A stretch of 64,000 nucleotides of DNA from Nyssa sinensis (Eukaryota > Streptophyta > Magnoliopsida > Cornales > Nyssaceae). Position numbers and translations under genes: made by a program. The notes beneath the pieces were generated by a model. That model made no database searches. It saw nothing but the letters and a program-made list of their open reading frames with translations, and was not told the origin of the DNA. This document shows, in pieces, positions 10,618 through 22,684 of the stretch (position 1 is its first letter; every line of letters starts with the position of its first letter). The stretch lies in assembly GCA_008638375.1 (NCBI GenBank), contig CM018050.1, positions 29,479,723 to 29,543,722 of the forward strand, given 5' to 3'.

Positions 10618-11165
10618 CAATTTTGGTCTTTTCAATCTTTTCTTCAAGGTTGAATGAAGAATTCATTATGTCACTTAACTTGGCAATGAACTCAGCAAAA
10701 GTTTTTGAATCTTCTATCCTAAGTGACTCAAACCTAGATGTTAACATTTGTAGTTTGGACTACTTAACCGCGATGTACCCTCATGTGTAGTATCAAGTAT
10801 ATCCCAAGCCTCTTTTGATGTCTCATGTGTCATGATTCGATAAAACTCATCCGGAGTTACTACATTGAATATTGCATTAAGTCCTTTAGTGTTATAACCA
10901 CTGATTCTTAGCTCGAGTTCATTCCATGTGTTAAGTGGCTTAGGTATAAAGAGGACATCTGTAGTAGCAGCTGTGACCGGTGTGATCCAACATTCTAGGA
11001 CGGAAAGTCAAATTCGCTCATCAATGGCTTTAAGGAAAGCTCTCATTCTAGTCTTCCAATATGTATAGTTAGAGCCATAAAAAAAGAGAGGTCAGGAAAT
11101 TGAACATCTTTCTCTCATCCCTCCCACTTTTCACACTACAAGGTATACAATCTATTGCCTTAAAT
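10618..11165 (-). pseudogene. Ty1/copia Gag remnant
   Basis: Minus-strand translation, broken by stops and small indels, shows copia Gag (UBN2-type) segments in order: ERIW-like, GLNAIFNVV, EAWDILDTTHEGT, LTSRFESLRI and AKLSDI. The PBS and LTR sit upstream on the minus strand. No pol follows; the copy is truncated towards 10618. A sister copy lies at 52773-53315. Confidence 0.72.
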
Positions 11166-12099
11166 TGTAGGCTTTGATACCACTTTGATGTGGCCCTAAG
11201 TGTGAATATCTAACCTAGAGGGGACTGAATAAGGTTGTCAATTTTTTTCAACTCTTTATCCACAACTCTATACTACAAACAATTGAATACAATATAATGA
11301 ATTAAACTATTCTAAGCAATATACAACATGTTATAATATTCAATTCATATTAATACAATCACACAATTCAATTATTCAATTTACTAACCAATTCACCTCA
11401 AATTTCACCCCAATTAGTCAATTAATTGATTATATCAATCAATCAACAAATTTAACCAATCAATTTACCCAATCATCATGACAATTATTCAATCAATTGA
11501 GCCCCAATTTCAATTTAATTACACAATTTTCAAATTTCAATCAATAAAGCTCTAATTTCAAAACTAATTCATCAATTCTCAATTTAAGATATTTCAATTT
11601 GGCGAAAGCATGCTAGAATTGATACAAGCTTAAAATGTAAAGTAAATTGGGGAATTGAGAAATGCAAACCGATTTGTTGACGAAGAAACCAACACAATCA
11701 ACCGATTGTGATGGAAAACCCCAAGACACTCCTTACTTGATAAAGAATCTCCACTATGAAGAATGAGCTGAATACAATAGAGCAAACATGAACGTAGCTC
11801 TCCAGCCCTGTTCAATCTCTCGCTTTCGATTCCACCCTAAATCCACAAGCGTCCTCCAATTCGGTAAAGCTTTTTGGCATAATCATGCACTCCACACGAC
11901 CTCGTACTCCTCCGATCGTTCACTCCTTGAAATATATAATAACTTCTTTGTTGATAATGATTGTGTTGATCAAGGCTCTCATAATGATTTAGATTCTGTG
12001 AGAATGATGCAAATCATGATCTGGAGATGTAGAGATATAGAGAAAGTATATAAGAATGCTCTATAATGAATGCTTTTACTTCTCTCTAATCACTATAGG

Positions 12100-12530
12100 A
12101 AAAGACACTATTAGCGATGCACAGAAGTGTCGTTAATAGGAGCAAAATGTGTCGCTAAAGCGATTTTGTGATGAATTAATGGGCGTCGCTAAAGACGTCG
12201 CAAATAGTGGTGTCGTGAATAGTATTAGCGACGTACAAATCCCTTTGCGTCGCTAAAGGTAACTGTTGGCGACGATCACAATGCGTCGCTAATAATTGGC
12301 CTGGTGCATTGCAAAGATTATACATGAACGCAACGTGTGTCGCTAAAAGCTACGATTAGCGACGTTCGGTGTGCGTCGCAAATGGTATATTTATCCGACC
12401 TTTAGCGACGCTTGTTGTGCATCGCTAATAGTTTGTAAAAATCTTTAGCGATGAATCTGAAGCGTCGCTATAAATTCGTTTCTTAGTTTTTAGCGATGCA
12501 TTTTGTGTGTCGCTAAAAGTTTAAATTTTT
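12100..12530. repeat. CACTA left subterminal repeats
   Basis: About a dozen copies, in both orientations, of TTAGCGACGC / GCGTCGCTAA arranged as short palindromic pairs. Such subterminal repeats are the transposase-binding sites of CACTA elements. The right counterpart is at 15880-16200. Confidence 0.8.
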
Positions 12531-12959
12531 CCTGCATGATTTGTTTTATTTGTTGTTTTATTCCTGTTTAAACCTGTATTAATCATCCTGATATACAGTA
12601 AAATTCAAACATTCTGAAATAAATAAATATTGAAAAAGAAAAATACATTAATATATATATATTATACTAATTAATTAGTTACATTTGTAAAAGTACAATT
12701 TAAGAATAAATACAAAAATAAAAAATGTCTCAAAAAATGTAACTACAGATGTCGAAGGAAAAAAAAAACAGATAAAAATAGTCAGTCCCGATGGAAGACC
12801 TAAAGACCCCGGCGCAATAATTCCTATCAATCTGAAATAAAAATAAAATACTATATATTAGAACACTTATTAAATATATATATATATATATATGAAAGTG
12901 AATATTTTTTTTTCTATGCATAAATAGTAAGAACGGCATAAAGTAACATAAGTTGCAAA

Positions 12960-14320
12960 CCACTAATCCGAACTGATTGCCCTAATTTTTTGGTAGTCTA
13001 TTTTGTCATTTGTGAGGTGTGTGATGGGGTATCGAGAAAGTTAGGCAGATATCCGATATTTTGGTCCATCAAAACTCGAAAATTTGCCTTTTGGAACAGA
13101 AACTTGCATAAGTTTCAAACCGGTGATCCAAACTGAGTGTCAAAAGTTTGTGCAAGTCTATTTTATCATTTGTGAGGTGTGTGATGGGGTTTCGAGGTAG
13201 TTAGACTGATATCCGGAGTTTTGGTCAATCAAAACCAGAAAATAGGCCTTTTTAGAGTAGAAACTTGCATAAGTTTCAAACCGGTGATTGAAATCGAGTG
13301 CTGTAAGTTTGTGCAAGTATATTTTATCATTTTTAATGTGTGTGATGGGGTTTCAGGGTAGTTAGGTTGATATCCGGTGTTTTGGTCCGTTAAAACCCCA
13401 AAAAGGGCCTTTTTGGAGCAGAAACTTGCATAAGTTTCAAACCAGTGATCGGAACCGAGTATCGTAAGTTCGTGCAAGTCTATGTTATCATTTTTGAGGT
13501 GTATGATGGGGTTTCGGGGTAGTTAGGCTGATATCCGGTGTTTTGGTTCGTCAAAACCCAAAAGTGGGCTTTTTTAGAGTAGAAACTTGCTTAAGTTTCA
13601 AATCGGTGATCCAAACCGAGTGTCGTAAGTTATTGTACATCTATTTTGTCATTTTTGAGGTGTATGATGGGGTTTCAGGGTAGTTAGGCCCATATCTGGT
13701 GTTTTGGTCCGTCAAAACCCCAAAAATGGGCCTTTTTGGAGTAGAAACTTGCATAAGTTTCAAACCGGTGATCCGAACCAAGTTTCGTAAGTTTGTGCAA
13801 GTATATTTTATCATTTTTGACGTGTGTGATGGGGTTTTGGGATAGTTATGCCGATATCCGGTGTTTTGGTCAATCAAAACCCAAAAATGGGCCTTTTTGG
13901 AACAGAAACTTACATAAGTTTCAAATCGGTGATCCGAACCGAGTGTCATAAGTTTGTGTAATTCTATTTTATCATTTGTGAGGTGTATGATGGGGTTTCG
14001 GGGTATTTAGGCCAATATCCGGTGTTTTGGTCTGTCAAAACCCCAAAAATGGGCCTTTTGGAGCAGAAACTTGCATAAGTTTCAAACCGGTGATCTGTAC
14101 CGAGTGTCGTAAGTTTGTGTAAGTCTATTTTATCATTTGTGAGGTGTGTGATGGGGTTTTAAGGTAGTTAGGCCGATATCCGGTGTTTTGGTCCGTCAAA
14201 ACCTGAAAATGGGCCTTTTTGGAGCAGAAACTTGCATAAGTTTTAAATCGGTGATCTGAACCGAGTGTCTTAAGTTTGTGCAAGTCTATTTTATCATTTA
14301 TAAGGTGTATGATAGTGAAA
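12960..14320. repeat. 161-bp tandem repeat inside CACTA element
   Basis: The motif AACTTGCATAAGTTTCAAAC recurs at about 13101, 13262, 13423, 13584, 13746, 13907, 14068 and 14229, a period of 161-162 bp, giving about 8.5 units. A few copies of the same unit (46640-47100) lie in the truncated CACTA relative. Short open frames on the minus strand (13229-14388) are the repeat read through, not genes. Confidence 0.92.
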
Positions 14321-14566
14321 TATTCAAGCATATGCGCTATTGATTGCAATGCAGATTTATGCATTCTTGAATTGTCCTCTTTGGACAATTCAAGAATCGA
14401 TTTTCATACACACGAGCCCAATCGCGAATAAATTTCACGATAGGATTCACATGTGATGAAAATGACTCCTAAATGGGGCTAGGCTTACATGAATGCAATT
14501 ATACATTGAGTTATATGATTATTTAGTTAAAAACACTAGTAATTCAAGAATATGACATTCGAGCTA

Positions 14567-14605
<39 letters not shown>

Positions 14606-15879
14606 GGACACGGCAAAGCAGGGCGAGAGTAAATTCTTTAGCCCAGTCCTAAGCCAATGTCGGGTTTTACAAATTGTAAGTAAGAGATTATCCCTTCTCT
14701 TACTTTCTTAGAACATTTATCAAAACTTAAGTCCTTGCCAATGACCATTGTAGTACTATGTGAATATCTACCTAAATATAGACGTCAAATATGCACTTTC
14801 CAAGGCTTACATTTGTTTTTTCATTACAGGACATGATCTGCAAAGTGAAGGCTTATCGTATAATTTTCATTTTGCAGACAAAACTATAATAAGAGATTGG
14901 AAAAAGTTGTGCGTCCAAGAAAAACTCAGAATTGTTCACAGATATCCGAAAAGTATTTGTCCAAATAAAATAGTCTCTATGTCAATCGTGGTCTAAGAAG
15001 TGACTAGTGCTACTAAATGCTGTGAAAATGTTGAAGGCCCACCAAAATATATATCATCTTCATATATGGTATTTCTATCAAAAGTAATTTTTTTGAATTT
15101 AAAAAGCTCCAAACACTCATTTAATTGATTGAATGGTTAAATTTCTACATATTCTACGAAGAATAACAAAATTTTTCCTGGTCAACATGGTATATACCAA
15201 ACTGGAAAAAAAATTATGGAAAAAATTATACAACAAAATTCCAAAAAAAAAAAAAAACCAATTCAGCAAAATTCTGTGTGTTAAATCCTATCACATCACA
15301 TTAGAGCAGTTAAGTTCTAAATTAATCCAACCACATCTCAAGATTTCCAACATACATGCACAACATTGATTTTTTTCCAACTGATACACTAAAACACAAA
15401 TGCAAAGAAAGGCTATCTAATCTAAGAGATTTTCTAATAAAAAAACCTTGCTCCCATTAATCAGCAGAGAAAATTGTCATGCTTTATGAAAATGTTGAAC
15501 ACATACCCATTTATACGATTTGTATTTTCATATGTTTGTTGAGATATTTTAGACAACAAAAAAGGAAAAAAAAAAAGAAACAGAGAAAAGAAGAAGTTTC
15601 AACATACCTGATGCTGAGATCGATAGAGAGATCGGAGATGAAGAGATCGAGAGGAGAAGATGAATGGGGGCGCAACCGATCGAGAGGGGATTGGAAAAGA
15701 AGATCTGCGGGGCAGTGCCATCGGCAGTTATGGCGGCGGCGATCTTCATCAATCGGCAATGAAGGGAGATTGAAACAGAGAAAGAGAATGGAGATTGATA
15801 CACAGAGAGAACGAGAAGAGAGCGTCTGAGAGAGAGAGAGGGGGGTCTGAGAGAGAAAGAGATCGAATTGATATAAGGA
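14321..15879. other. CACTA interior without recognisable genes
   Basis: AT-rich interior including an inverted repeat near 14360-14398 (CATTCTTGAATTGTCC mirrored as GGACAATTCAAGAATC), a TA microsatellite (about 14572-14601) and a purine-rich segment (15550-15860). Open stretches on both strands at 15479-15897 are low-complexity shadows of each other. No transposase motif found. Confidence 0.55.
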
Positions 15880-16200
15880 CTTATTAGCGATGCACACTGT
15901 GCGTCGCTAATAAGAACTTGAGCGTCACTAAATTGACGTAAAAAGACAACATTTAATTTATCATACTATTAGCGACGCACGAGTAAGCGTCGCTAAAAGT
16001 ATGAGTAAATTACCAACGCACAAGGGCGTCGCTAATGGCCACATGTACGTTGCGGATAGGTTCACGCCTATTTTTACGCGCAGGAAACTAGTTTTTTATT
16101 CATTTTTTTACTAATTTTAGCGACACACATGTGTGCGTCGCTAAAAGGCACCTTTTGTGACGCATATTGCGCGTCACTAATAATGTGCATTGTGAAAAGT
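15880..16200. repeat. CACTA right subterminal repeats
   Basis: Several GCGTCGCTAA / TTAGCGACGC motifs in opposed pairs just inside the right terminal inverted repeat, mirroring the left subterminal region. Confidence 0.8.
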
Positions 16201-16885
16201 TACTTTTCCTATAGTGAATGCTCTATATTCAATTCCTGAATCTCTTTATTTGAAATCAAAAATTCGACTATTTATATGCACTTTCACAAATATCAAAATA
16301 ACTCTTCAAAATAGGAAAATATTTTGTTTTACGCAAGGTTCATTCGAACAAATCACTTACTCATTCAAACGAGTTCAAACGAGTATTGAATGAACATTAA
16401 ATAAGAGGTTGTAGCTCTTTGTTTGATTGAAATTCAATCAAACAATAAAAAAGGACCAATCTCAGTTGTTCGCTCGAATGAGCCCTTAGTCGTTCAAATG
16501 ACCAACACAAAGTTGGTTTCCTTCTTGCATTGTGAACTCAATTTTGCCAAGCATCAAAACATAGTGTTTCCAAATATTCAGTTTGGGATAATTGTTTCAC
16601 AACACAATATAACAAAAAGCAAAATGACAAATGATAGATATACTATATGTAATGCATGATATATATGCGTGTATGAGATCCAAATCACAATAAGAGTCTA
16701 AAATATCCAAAATATCCTTCATGAATAAGTGGTCAGAATACGTGCACAACAATGAAGCTTGAACCACCTTGGAGTAGAAGAAGGCTTGAGTAACTTAAGT
16801 TTAGGACCAATGTCATGATTACAACCAAAACACGTTTTGTCAAATTGGATTAGCCAATCATAATATCGGACCCCTAGTCCTAACA

Positions 16886-18287
16886 TTTTCAAAATGACAA
16901 AGGAATCCTTTCATGTTTTTTTTTATACATTTTTTTTTAATTTTAACTAATTTTTTCTAACTTTTTTAAAAGAGTTTTTCATTTTTTATAAAAATATATT
17001 TAATGTAAATAACTTATATTTTTTAATTTTAATAAATAAAATTTTAATTGAAATTTATTTGAAAACAAAAAAGTTTAAAAAATTAATCAAAATTGAAGAA
17101 ATGCAAAAAAGTAAAAAAAATAAAAGGTACACTATTGTTGTTTTGAAAAAAAAAAAAAGATTAGAAAGAAGGTATTTGTAATTTGCCAATATTAATAAGG
17201 GGGATGGTGTCATTTCAAGAACTTTAAAGAATATTTTTACAGTTATCATAAAGTTAAAAAAAAATTAATATAATTTATTCTAAATTTTTTTAGTTGCACT
17301 TTTGTCCCTTTTAACCCTAAAAATTGTTTATCTTAAATGTGATTCGTAAAATGTTCCACTACTTAGAAGAAAAAACTACACAATTTCATTTTCTTTGGTT
17401 CGATCTTTCCTATTTCTCTATCAATCTACTTACCATCGTTTTCTAATTTCATGTTCTTTGACCAGTTGTTTTTCATTTTTTTATCAATATACTTATCATT
17501 GTCTTCTCTCTTTTTTAAATAATTAAGTTAAACTTTGATTAAGTTACGAATAGTTGTATTTCTTTTACTCTCAAAAATTTTAAAAAATAAAAAATTATTT
17601 GGTCAAGCTTTTTGTAATATTGTTTTTTAAAAAATGACCAATTTTTATATGCTACTAAAATATTTTTTATGTATTTTTTTGCTTTAACATTATTAGAGTT
17701 GGAGAAATGGGTTACCGTCGTCATCACAGTAAAGGCGTAGAAACGCAGGAAGAGTCGTATGTACGTCTTCAATCAACTAACGGAAAAAAAAAATGTCCAC
17801 GTGTTAATCGTGATATAAATGACAAAATGGTAGGGTCCAGTACATTAATAATATTGTCGACTCTTAGGTCAGCTTGGCAACTTCTTAATTTTTTTTATTG
17901 GGGGAACTTTAAAGAAAAGTCCTGTAGTACCACGTGTTAATCATTGGATTTATCAACTAATCCTGGTATGGATCATTACTACTCCTTTTTAAATTCCAAA
18001 AAAAATCAAGGTGTTTCTTTATTAATTTTAAAAATTTTCTTAACAAATCAATTAAACAAAAATAAACAGCTAGAAACAGATGGTTTACTATTAAAGATAT
18101 CAGAAATGTTACATTGTATTAAGTTAAACTTTAGTTAAGTTATATTTTTAAAAAACTACTAAAATATATTTTTTTAAATTTTTTATTATTATTATTAGAG
18201 TTGAAGATACAGAAATTTAAACCGGTCAATATAACAAGTAGATAGAAACACATCAACACTAATGTATACGAAAAAAAAAAGTTTAAT
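16886..18287. repeat. Shared flank of blocks A/B/C, containing the single-copy ancestor of the tandem array
   Basis: AT-rich, non-coding. 16886-17060 is shared with block C (26853-27030) and block B (55073-55250). The part at about 17330-17700, starting near GATTCGTAAAATGTTCCACT, corresponds to one monomer of the array at 27061-33283. The 17700-17950 part carries CCACGTGTTAATCGTGATAT, also found at 61060-61110 and, diverged, upstream of BAHD copy 2 near 61810. Open stretches here are chance. Confidence 0.7.
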
Positions 18288-18816
18288 TCAAGAGACTAAT
18301 ATCAAGCCTCTTATTCCAATAACTGGATTTAGGTTATCCAACAAAAATAATAAAGAATTTATTAATGAATTACTCAAAAGGTTAAAAGATTTAAATCTTA
18401 ATACCTTAAAATAAGACATAGAGAAATCTTCAACAGAAACTGATAATGACTCAAATTCTTTTATTTCTCAAGAAGAAATAATTAAAACTCAAGCCTCTTT
18501 ACAGGCTATTCAATCAGACAATCTTAATAAAATAGGTTATACAAAAAAAATTCATGAATACAACAGATATTAATAATCGTCATTATTATCCTAGGCCTAC
18601 ACCTCAGGATATTCTTTATGAAGAAGATTTTCTTTATTATCAAAAATCTTATCATGGAAAAACTATTTATGAATGAAACATAAATGGTAGATCTGAATAT
18701 CAAATCTTTGAAGTTATTCATCAAATCATAATGTATAGCACAGTATGTCAACAGAATGGTAATAGTGATCAAAATGTCATCAAAATGTTACCTAAAAGGA
18801 TGATGGGATAATATTC
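18288..18816 (+). pseudogene. Caulimoviridae-like polyprotein remnant, segment 1
   Basis: Plus-strand codons with stops and frame changes; the readable part near 18560-18680 is rich in tyrosine and aspartate/glutamate (for example PRPTPQDILYEEDF). Composition and continuity with the protease/RT segments at 23985-25437 indicate it is part of an old pararetrovirus-like insertion, perhaps the capsid or movement region. The insertion is interrupted at 18817 by a chromovirus LTR. It cannot encode an intact product. Confidence 0.55.
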
Positions 18817-20197
18817 TGTCACGCCCCGAATTTCTGACCGAAACCCGAGGTGCGACTGACGAACAGAAAGTAAATAAAATAAAAGATAATTAAACAGATT
18901 TATGAAATTACGACAAATTAAATAGAGTTCTTTAATTTTCTAAAAATTTCGACAGCACCTCCTTTGTTTTTCGAACCTTTTCCCCCCTGATAAACACAAT
19001 ACAACATATATATATACAACAGTCATAATCCATCCTCACTCGATGGCCACAACTCTATCAAAGTTAAATATACATCACCTACTTATACAATCCATCCCGT
19101 CTACTCCTACACTTAAACTAAAAGATCACAAATTCATTATTTATTACAATATACAATGTCATTTCCATTCTTTTCAGAAATACACCAATCTTTTGTAATA
19201 TTTAAATACGCCCCAAGGGCCCAAATATTCTTCCAAATTCATTTCCTCTCCTCTCTCCAAGATTTCATCAAGTCCTGCGTGCCAGGAGCTTTATCTGAAA
19301 CCTGTGCCCACGAATGGGTCAGCGACAACATGCTGGTATGATATAATACTAATGCAAGAAACAAAACTAAGGTCGTGGCATGTGCAAGTGTACAGTTATT
19401 TCTATATGGCATTTGATGTCATGATGACAGTATATGAACAATATACAGTATATAAGCAGTATGCGTGACACACCCATGCAACTCTATGCCCACACATGTC
19501 TCATGATACGGTCCTTCCCCGTCGGCATGAGTACCTTGTATGTCTCACTTCACGGTCCGGAATCCGTCAGGCAGGCGAGTACCTATTGGCCAATTTTGGG
19601 TTTTTCACCACAGGATCTGCACCCTCATAATGCACCAGCACCTCGTGCTGACCCACACTATGCTTTCAAGAAATCACACGATGCCAATATGCCATGATTT
19701 CATCATGCAATGATACAGTTCAAATGAAACATCTCTTTCATAAGCATATGCAACATGCTTTAAATAATGCATCACATTTAAGATTAACAATAGCATTTAA
19801 ATTACAAGATTTCCTCCATAAATCTACGTGTCATGCTCGATCAATCCCAACACTTATACAATTCTACATGTCGTAATATCAGCGATCCTTCTAAAACATA
19901 AATCACATATGATGACAACTCAAGAAGTAAATCATAACACCCATAGATTCATAAAGAACACGTAAGCATATAAACAATCAAATTCTAAGTGGTTTCCTAA
20001 TAGCAATTACGCATAGAGAACATTCAATCATCTTATCAAATACTCCTAAGTTTAATCTCATTTCTCACATTAATAAAATATCATACCTGATAGGGTTGGT
20101 CACAACCCTACTAAGCGGTGTCCACTATGCAATCCAATCAACCCGTAAGTAACTTAGTCCTCCAATGGAATCATATCAAGCTTATGCTTATCTCCAC

Positions 20198-20569
20198 TCA
20201 GCCAATCTTTGGAGAATTTGCAGTCAAGCGTGAACCAAACCCTCGTGCATCCCGAGTTTGAGGTTGCTCTCCAGTCCATGGTTCAGCAGTTGAAGAAAAC
20301 ACACCCGCAGGTTGATCGAGTCGGCCAACCGTTTTAAATCCAGTTTCATCAGCTTCTTCAGCCTTGGCCCCATACTTAAATTGGATAATCGAAGTACTAC
20401 GTACATTCCTCACCGTGCCATCATAACAGATAACAACATCCTGAAGGATGGCCATTAAGTTTTCGAATAAAGTTCCAGGCTCAGTCAACTCTCTAGATGA
20501 ACGGACAATAACTTCTCTGCTTGAAATTGAGTGAGCCATCTCCACCTGAACAAGAGACCTAATACCCAA
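20198..20569 (-). pseudogene. Captured gene fragment resembling RNA polymerase V largest subunit (NRPE1-like)
   Basis: Inside the LTR a 123-codon minus-strand open stretch contains, at about 20360-20540, the series SSRELTEPGTLFENLMAI followed by DVVICYDGTVRN and SIIQFKYG. YDGTVRN...IQF.YG is a conserved segment of the largest subunits of multisubunit RNA polymerases, and the surrounding residues are closest, from memory, to plant NRPE1, which works in RNA-directed DNA methylation. The C-terminal half (GRLDQPAGVFSSTAEP and on) does not look like polymerase and is also present, degraded, in the LTR at 47177 (about 49180-49345). No intron is evident in the fragment. It is too short to function as polymerase. 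Confidence 0.65.
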
Positions 20570-21414
20570 TTATTGCCGCTGAAATACTACAACCACTTTC
20601 AAGAACCCATATGTTACGGAAACTCTGTGGCAAACTGAACCTCCTTGCAAAATATCTAAGTAGCTCCTTACTTGCTCTACCCCTTGCCAACAATCAGATT
20701 CAATGCAGCCTTACTAATTCCTGAGTTCCCCAATCTACCTGATGTTATCCACTGCCAAGGCAATCCTACTTGTAAAATTGAATGGCCCATATCTGATGCT
20801 ACCCAACACCTAAACTGACCGAAGCACCCATTTCTCTTTATCAATGGATGAACACGACACAAAGAAATGGATGGCACGTCTTGCCGTATGCTTCTGGAGT
20901 TCCTACCTCATCTGAATGCACTAACAGAGTCTCCTCTCTTTGATCTCTCTCAAAACCAGTAGGTCCTGAACCTAACTCATTCGAATCGGCCAGCAGTTTG
21001 TAATCCAACGGCCAACGCAACCCACAAACCCCTACCACTTTCTTCTTGTCGCAACCTCCTCCCAGCGACAAGCTGCTCTGTTGCTTTAAAATGTGCCCAA
21101 CAGTCTGTCCCCATTTTTAAACACACAAATCTCCTAACGGACGTAGCTCAACAGTCACAGATACTATCCCTAGTCCTATTCAAACCAACCTCAACTACAC
21201 AACATCCAAACCTGCTGCCCCCCAACTGTAACTCTCCCAATTAATTTACAATACCAGTCGGCCCCTTATGCGAACCCAACCCCTCAATCAGACAACGGCA
21301 CAAGCTTCCAATCACTTGATGCCACCTACGGCTGAAGCCTATTCTGCTTTAGTTTCATCAGGTTCCTCAAGCCGCAAGCACTAGTCCCTCTTCATCCCCA
21401 ACACAAATCAATTC

Positions 21415-21418
<4 letters not shown>

Positions 21419-21476
<58 letters not shown>
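21419..21476. repeat. (TA)n microsatellite
   Basis: An uninterrupted TA dinucleotide run of nearly 60 bp within the LTR; the IYIYIY open stretches are its translation. Confidence 0.97.
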
Positions 21477-21480
<4 letters not shown>

Positions 21481-22684
21481 CTCCAACATGGGTGCAGCCG
21501 AACCAGCAATCCCAACCCAACCGACTCTCAATCCGACGAACCAACGAACCAATTCAACACCCATGACAGCCATCGACAAAACCGCAACAACACACACACA
21601 ATCCCGAACCACTGCCATACACCACAACCGTAACACAAATCACAGAATCCTAACCCCAAGTTTCCGTTGAATCAACCCACGACCACTGAATCATCACCAC
21701 GTGAAGCAAAAAAAAAAAAAAAAAAAAAAATCAAATTCAACTCACGATCCCATGACACGGCCAAAGTCGACAACTCCTCTACAGATCCGTCCCAATCGTT
21801 GCTGCCTCGTGTTCCTCCAATCCGTAACACACAGCTTCAATCGCTCCAAGGGATCCAAAACCCACTGCTACTCCATCGCTACACCATACCGAGAGCCGTC
21901 CCGCAAACCGTAACATCCACACACGTACATATATACATATACATACACATCCCCTGTCTGCGTCAAACCCAAACAGCACCAACACGCACATATCTACACG
22001 CCTATACATATATATATATATATATATACACATATACCACCTATCGCAGCTTCGTCCATGCCAATACACCCGTGCCATCATCCCCAATCGACCATCACGA
22101 AACCCGTCGCAAATCCGTCACGAGCTTGGACACGCGAGACGCGATGGCCGTCGACCAGATCTCCCCCCTCGCGACCACCGTCGTCCGCAGCCCCGTCCGT
22201 TTCTCTTTCCCTCTTTCTTTCCTTCCTTTTTCTCTCTCTTTTCTTCTCCCTTTCCTCCTCCCCTGTTCTGCCGTTCTCCCTCAGCCGAGACCTGTACCAT
22301 CCCCTTTTCTTCTTTTCTCTTTTCTCTTTTCTTTTTCTATTCATTTTCCACCACACACCCATATATATATATATATATTATACCATACTTTATATCTTAT
22401 TCATGTATACTATTACACATATTTTTATTTTTTATTTTATTTTATTTTTCATATATTAATTTTGAATGTAAATAAAGTTGGTATAAAGCTGGCTCAATAT
22501 CAGTATTATTTGTTTTGACGTCTCTGAGTGTCCGTTCGCGTCTTATGTCATTTTTTATTATTATTATTATTATTATTTTTTTTTCAAAATTAAATTAATT
22601 AGAAATTAAGGACATTCACATAGCGTTCAAAGAAAGAGAAGAAAAAAAAAAAAAAATTCTATTCCAAATTTTTGAATCTTTACA

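Larger units (their letters stand above)
12091..16216. mobile_element. Non-autonomous CACTA (En/Spm) transposon, 4126 bp
   Basis: Ends are perfect 14-bp inverted repeats, CACTATAGGAAAAG at the left and CTTTTCCTATAGTG at the right, with a 3-bp target duplication AAT (12088-12090 and 16217-16219). Block B has the unoccupied site (54241-54243). Subterminal regions are packed with TTAGCGACGC motifs. The interior has a tandem array (12960-14320) and no recognisable transposase, so it would depend on an autonomous partner. Small open stretches inside are low-complexity or repeat-derived. Confidence 0.9.
11186..16885 (-). mobile_element. Copia LTR in block A, split by a CACTA insertion
   Basis: On the minus strand the LTR starts TGTTAGGAC (plus 16877-16885) and ends CACATCA (plus 11186). 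Three bases further inside is a PBS of the initiator-methionine type, TGGTATCAAAGCC (plus 11170-11182). Without the CACTA element the LTR is about 1.57 kb. It contains repeated TTCGTT/AACGAA-type motifs around 16330-16500. It matches LTR B (53339-55072) and LTR fragment C (26538-26852). Confidence 0.75.
10618..18287. repeat. Segmental repeat block A
   Basis: Apart from the CACTA insertion, this block matches 52773-61582 (block B) in the same order and orientation, and its middle matches 26538-27060 (block C). It includes a minus-strand copia gag remnant, the adjoining LTR, and about 1.4 kb of unique flank (16886-18287). Because the flank beyond the LTR edge is also shared, the copies arose by duplication of a chromosomal segment rather than by independent insertion of one retroelement. 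Confidence 0.85.
18817..22684 (-). mobile_element. Long chromovirus (Tekay/Del-like) LTR, 3' LTR of a minus-strand element
   Basis: On the plus strand it begins TGTCACGCCCCGAATTTC and ends TCTTTACA (3868 bp); on the minus strand it therefore runs TGTAAAGATT to CGTGACA. Immediately beyond the high-coordinate edge is a minus-strand polypurine tract, so this is the 3' LTR. The same LTR family occurs at 38440, 40208 and 47177, and inverted at 33284. It carries a (TA)n run, a GC-richer core and a captured polymerase-like fragment. No 5' LTR was found. Confidence 0.85.

Noticed and set aside
13229..14388. Minus-strand open frames with repeated SDHWFETYASFCSKKA-like peptides
   Set aside because: They are the 161-bp repeat inside a non-autonomous CACTA element.
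15479..15897. Opposed open frames rich in K/R and S/L
   Set aside because: Mirror images of one purine-rich stretch in the CACTA interior; no family similarity.
12091..16216. Spaced repeats as a CRISPR-like array
   Set aside because: Repeats are 161 bp units without unique spacers, inside a plant transposon.
19434..19876. Consecutive open frames of 60-87 codons
   Set aside because: Part of the chromovirus LTR; the same sequence recurs in other LTR copies with stops.
21367..22518. Open frames of up to 283 codons on both strands
   Set aside because: They lie in an LTR, overlap on both strands and consist of TA, T and C-rich low-complexity sequence.
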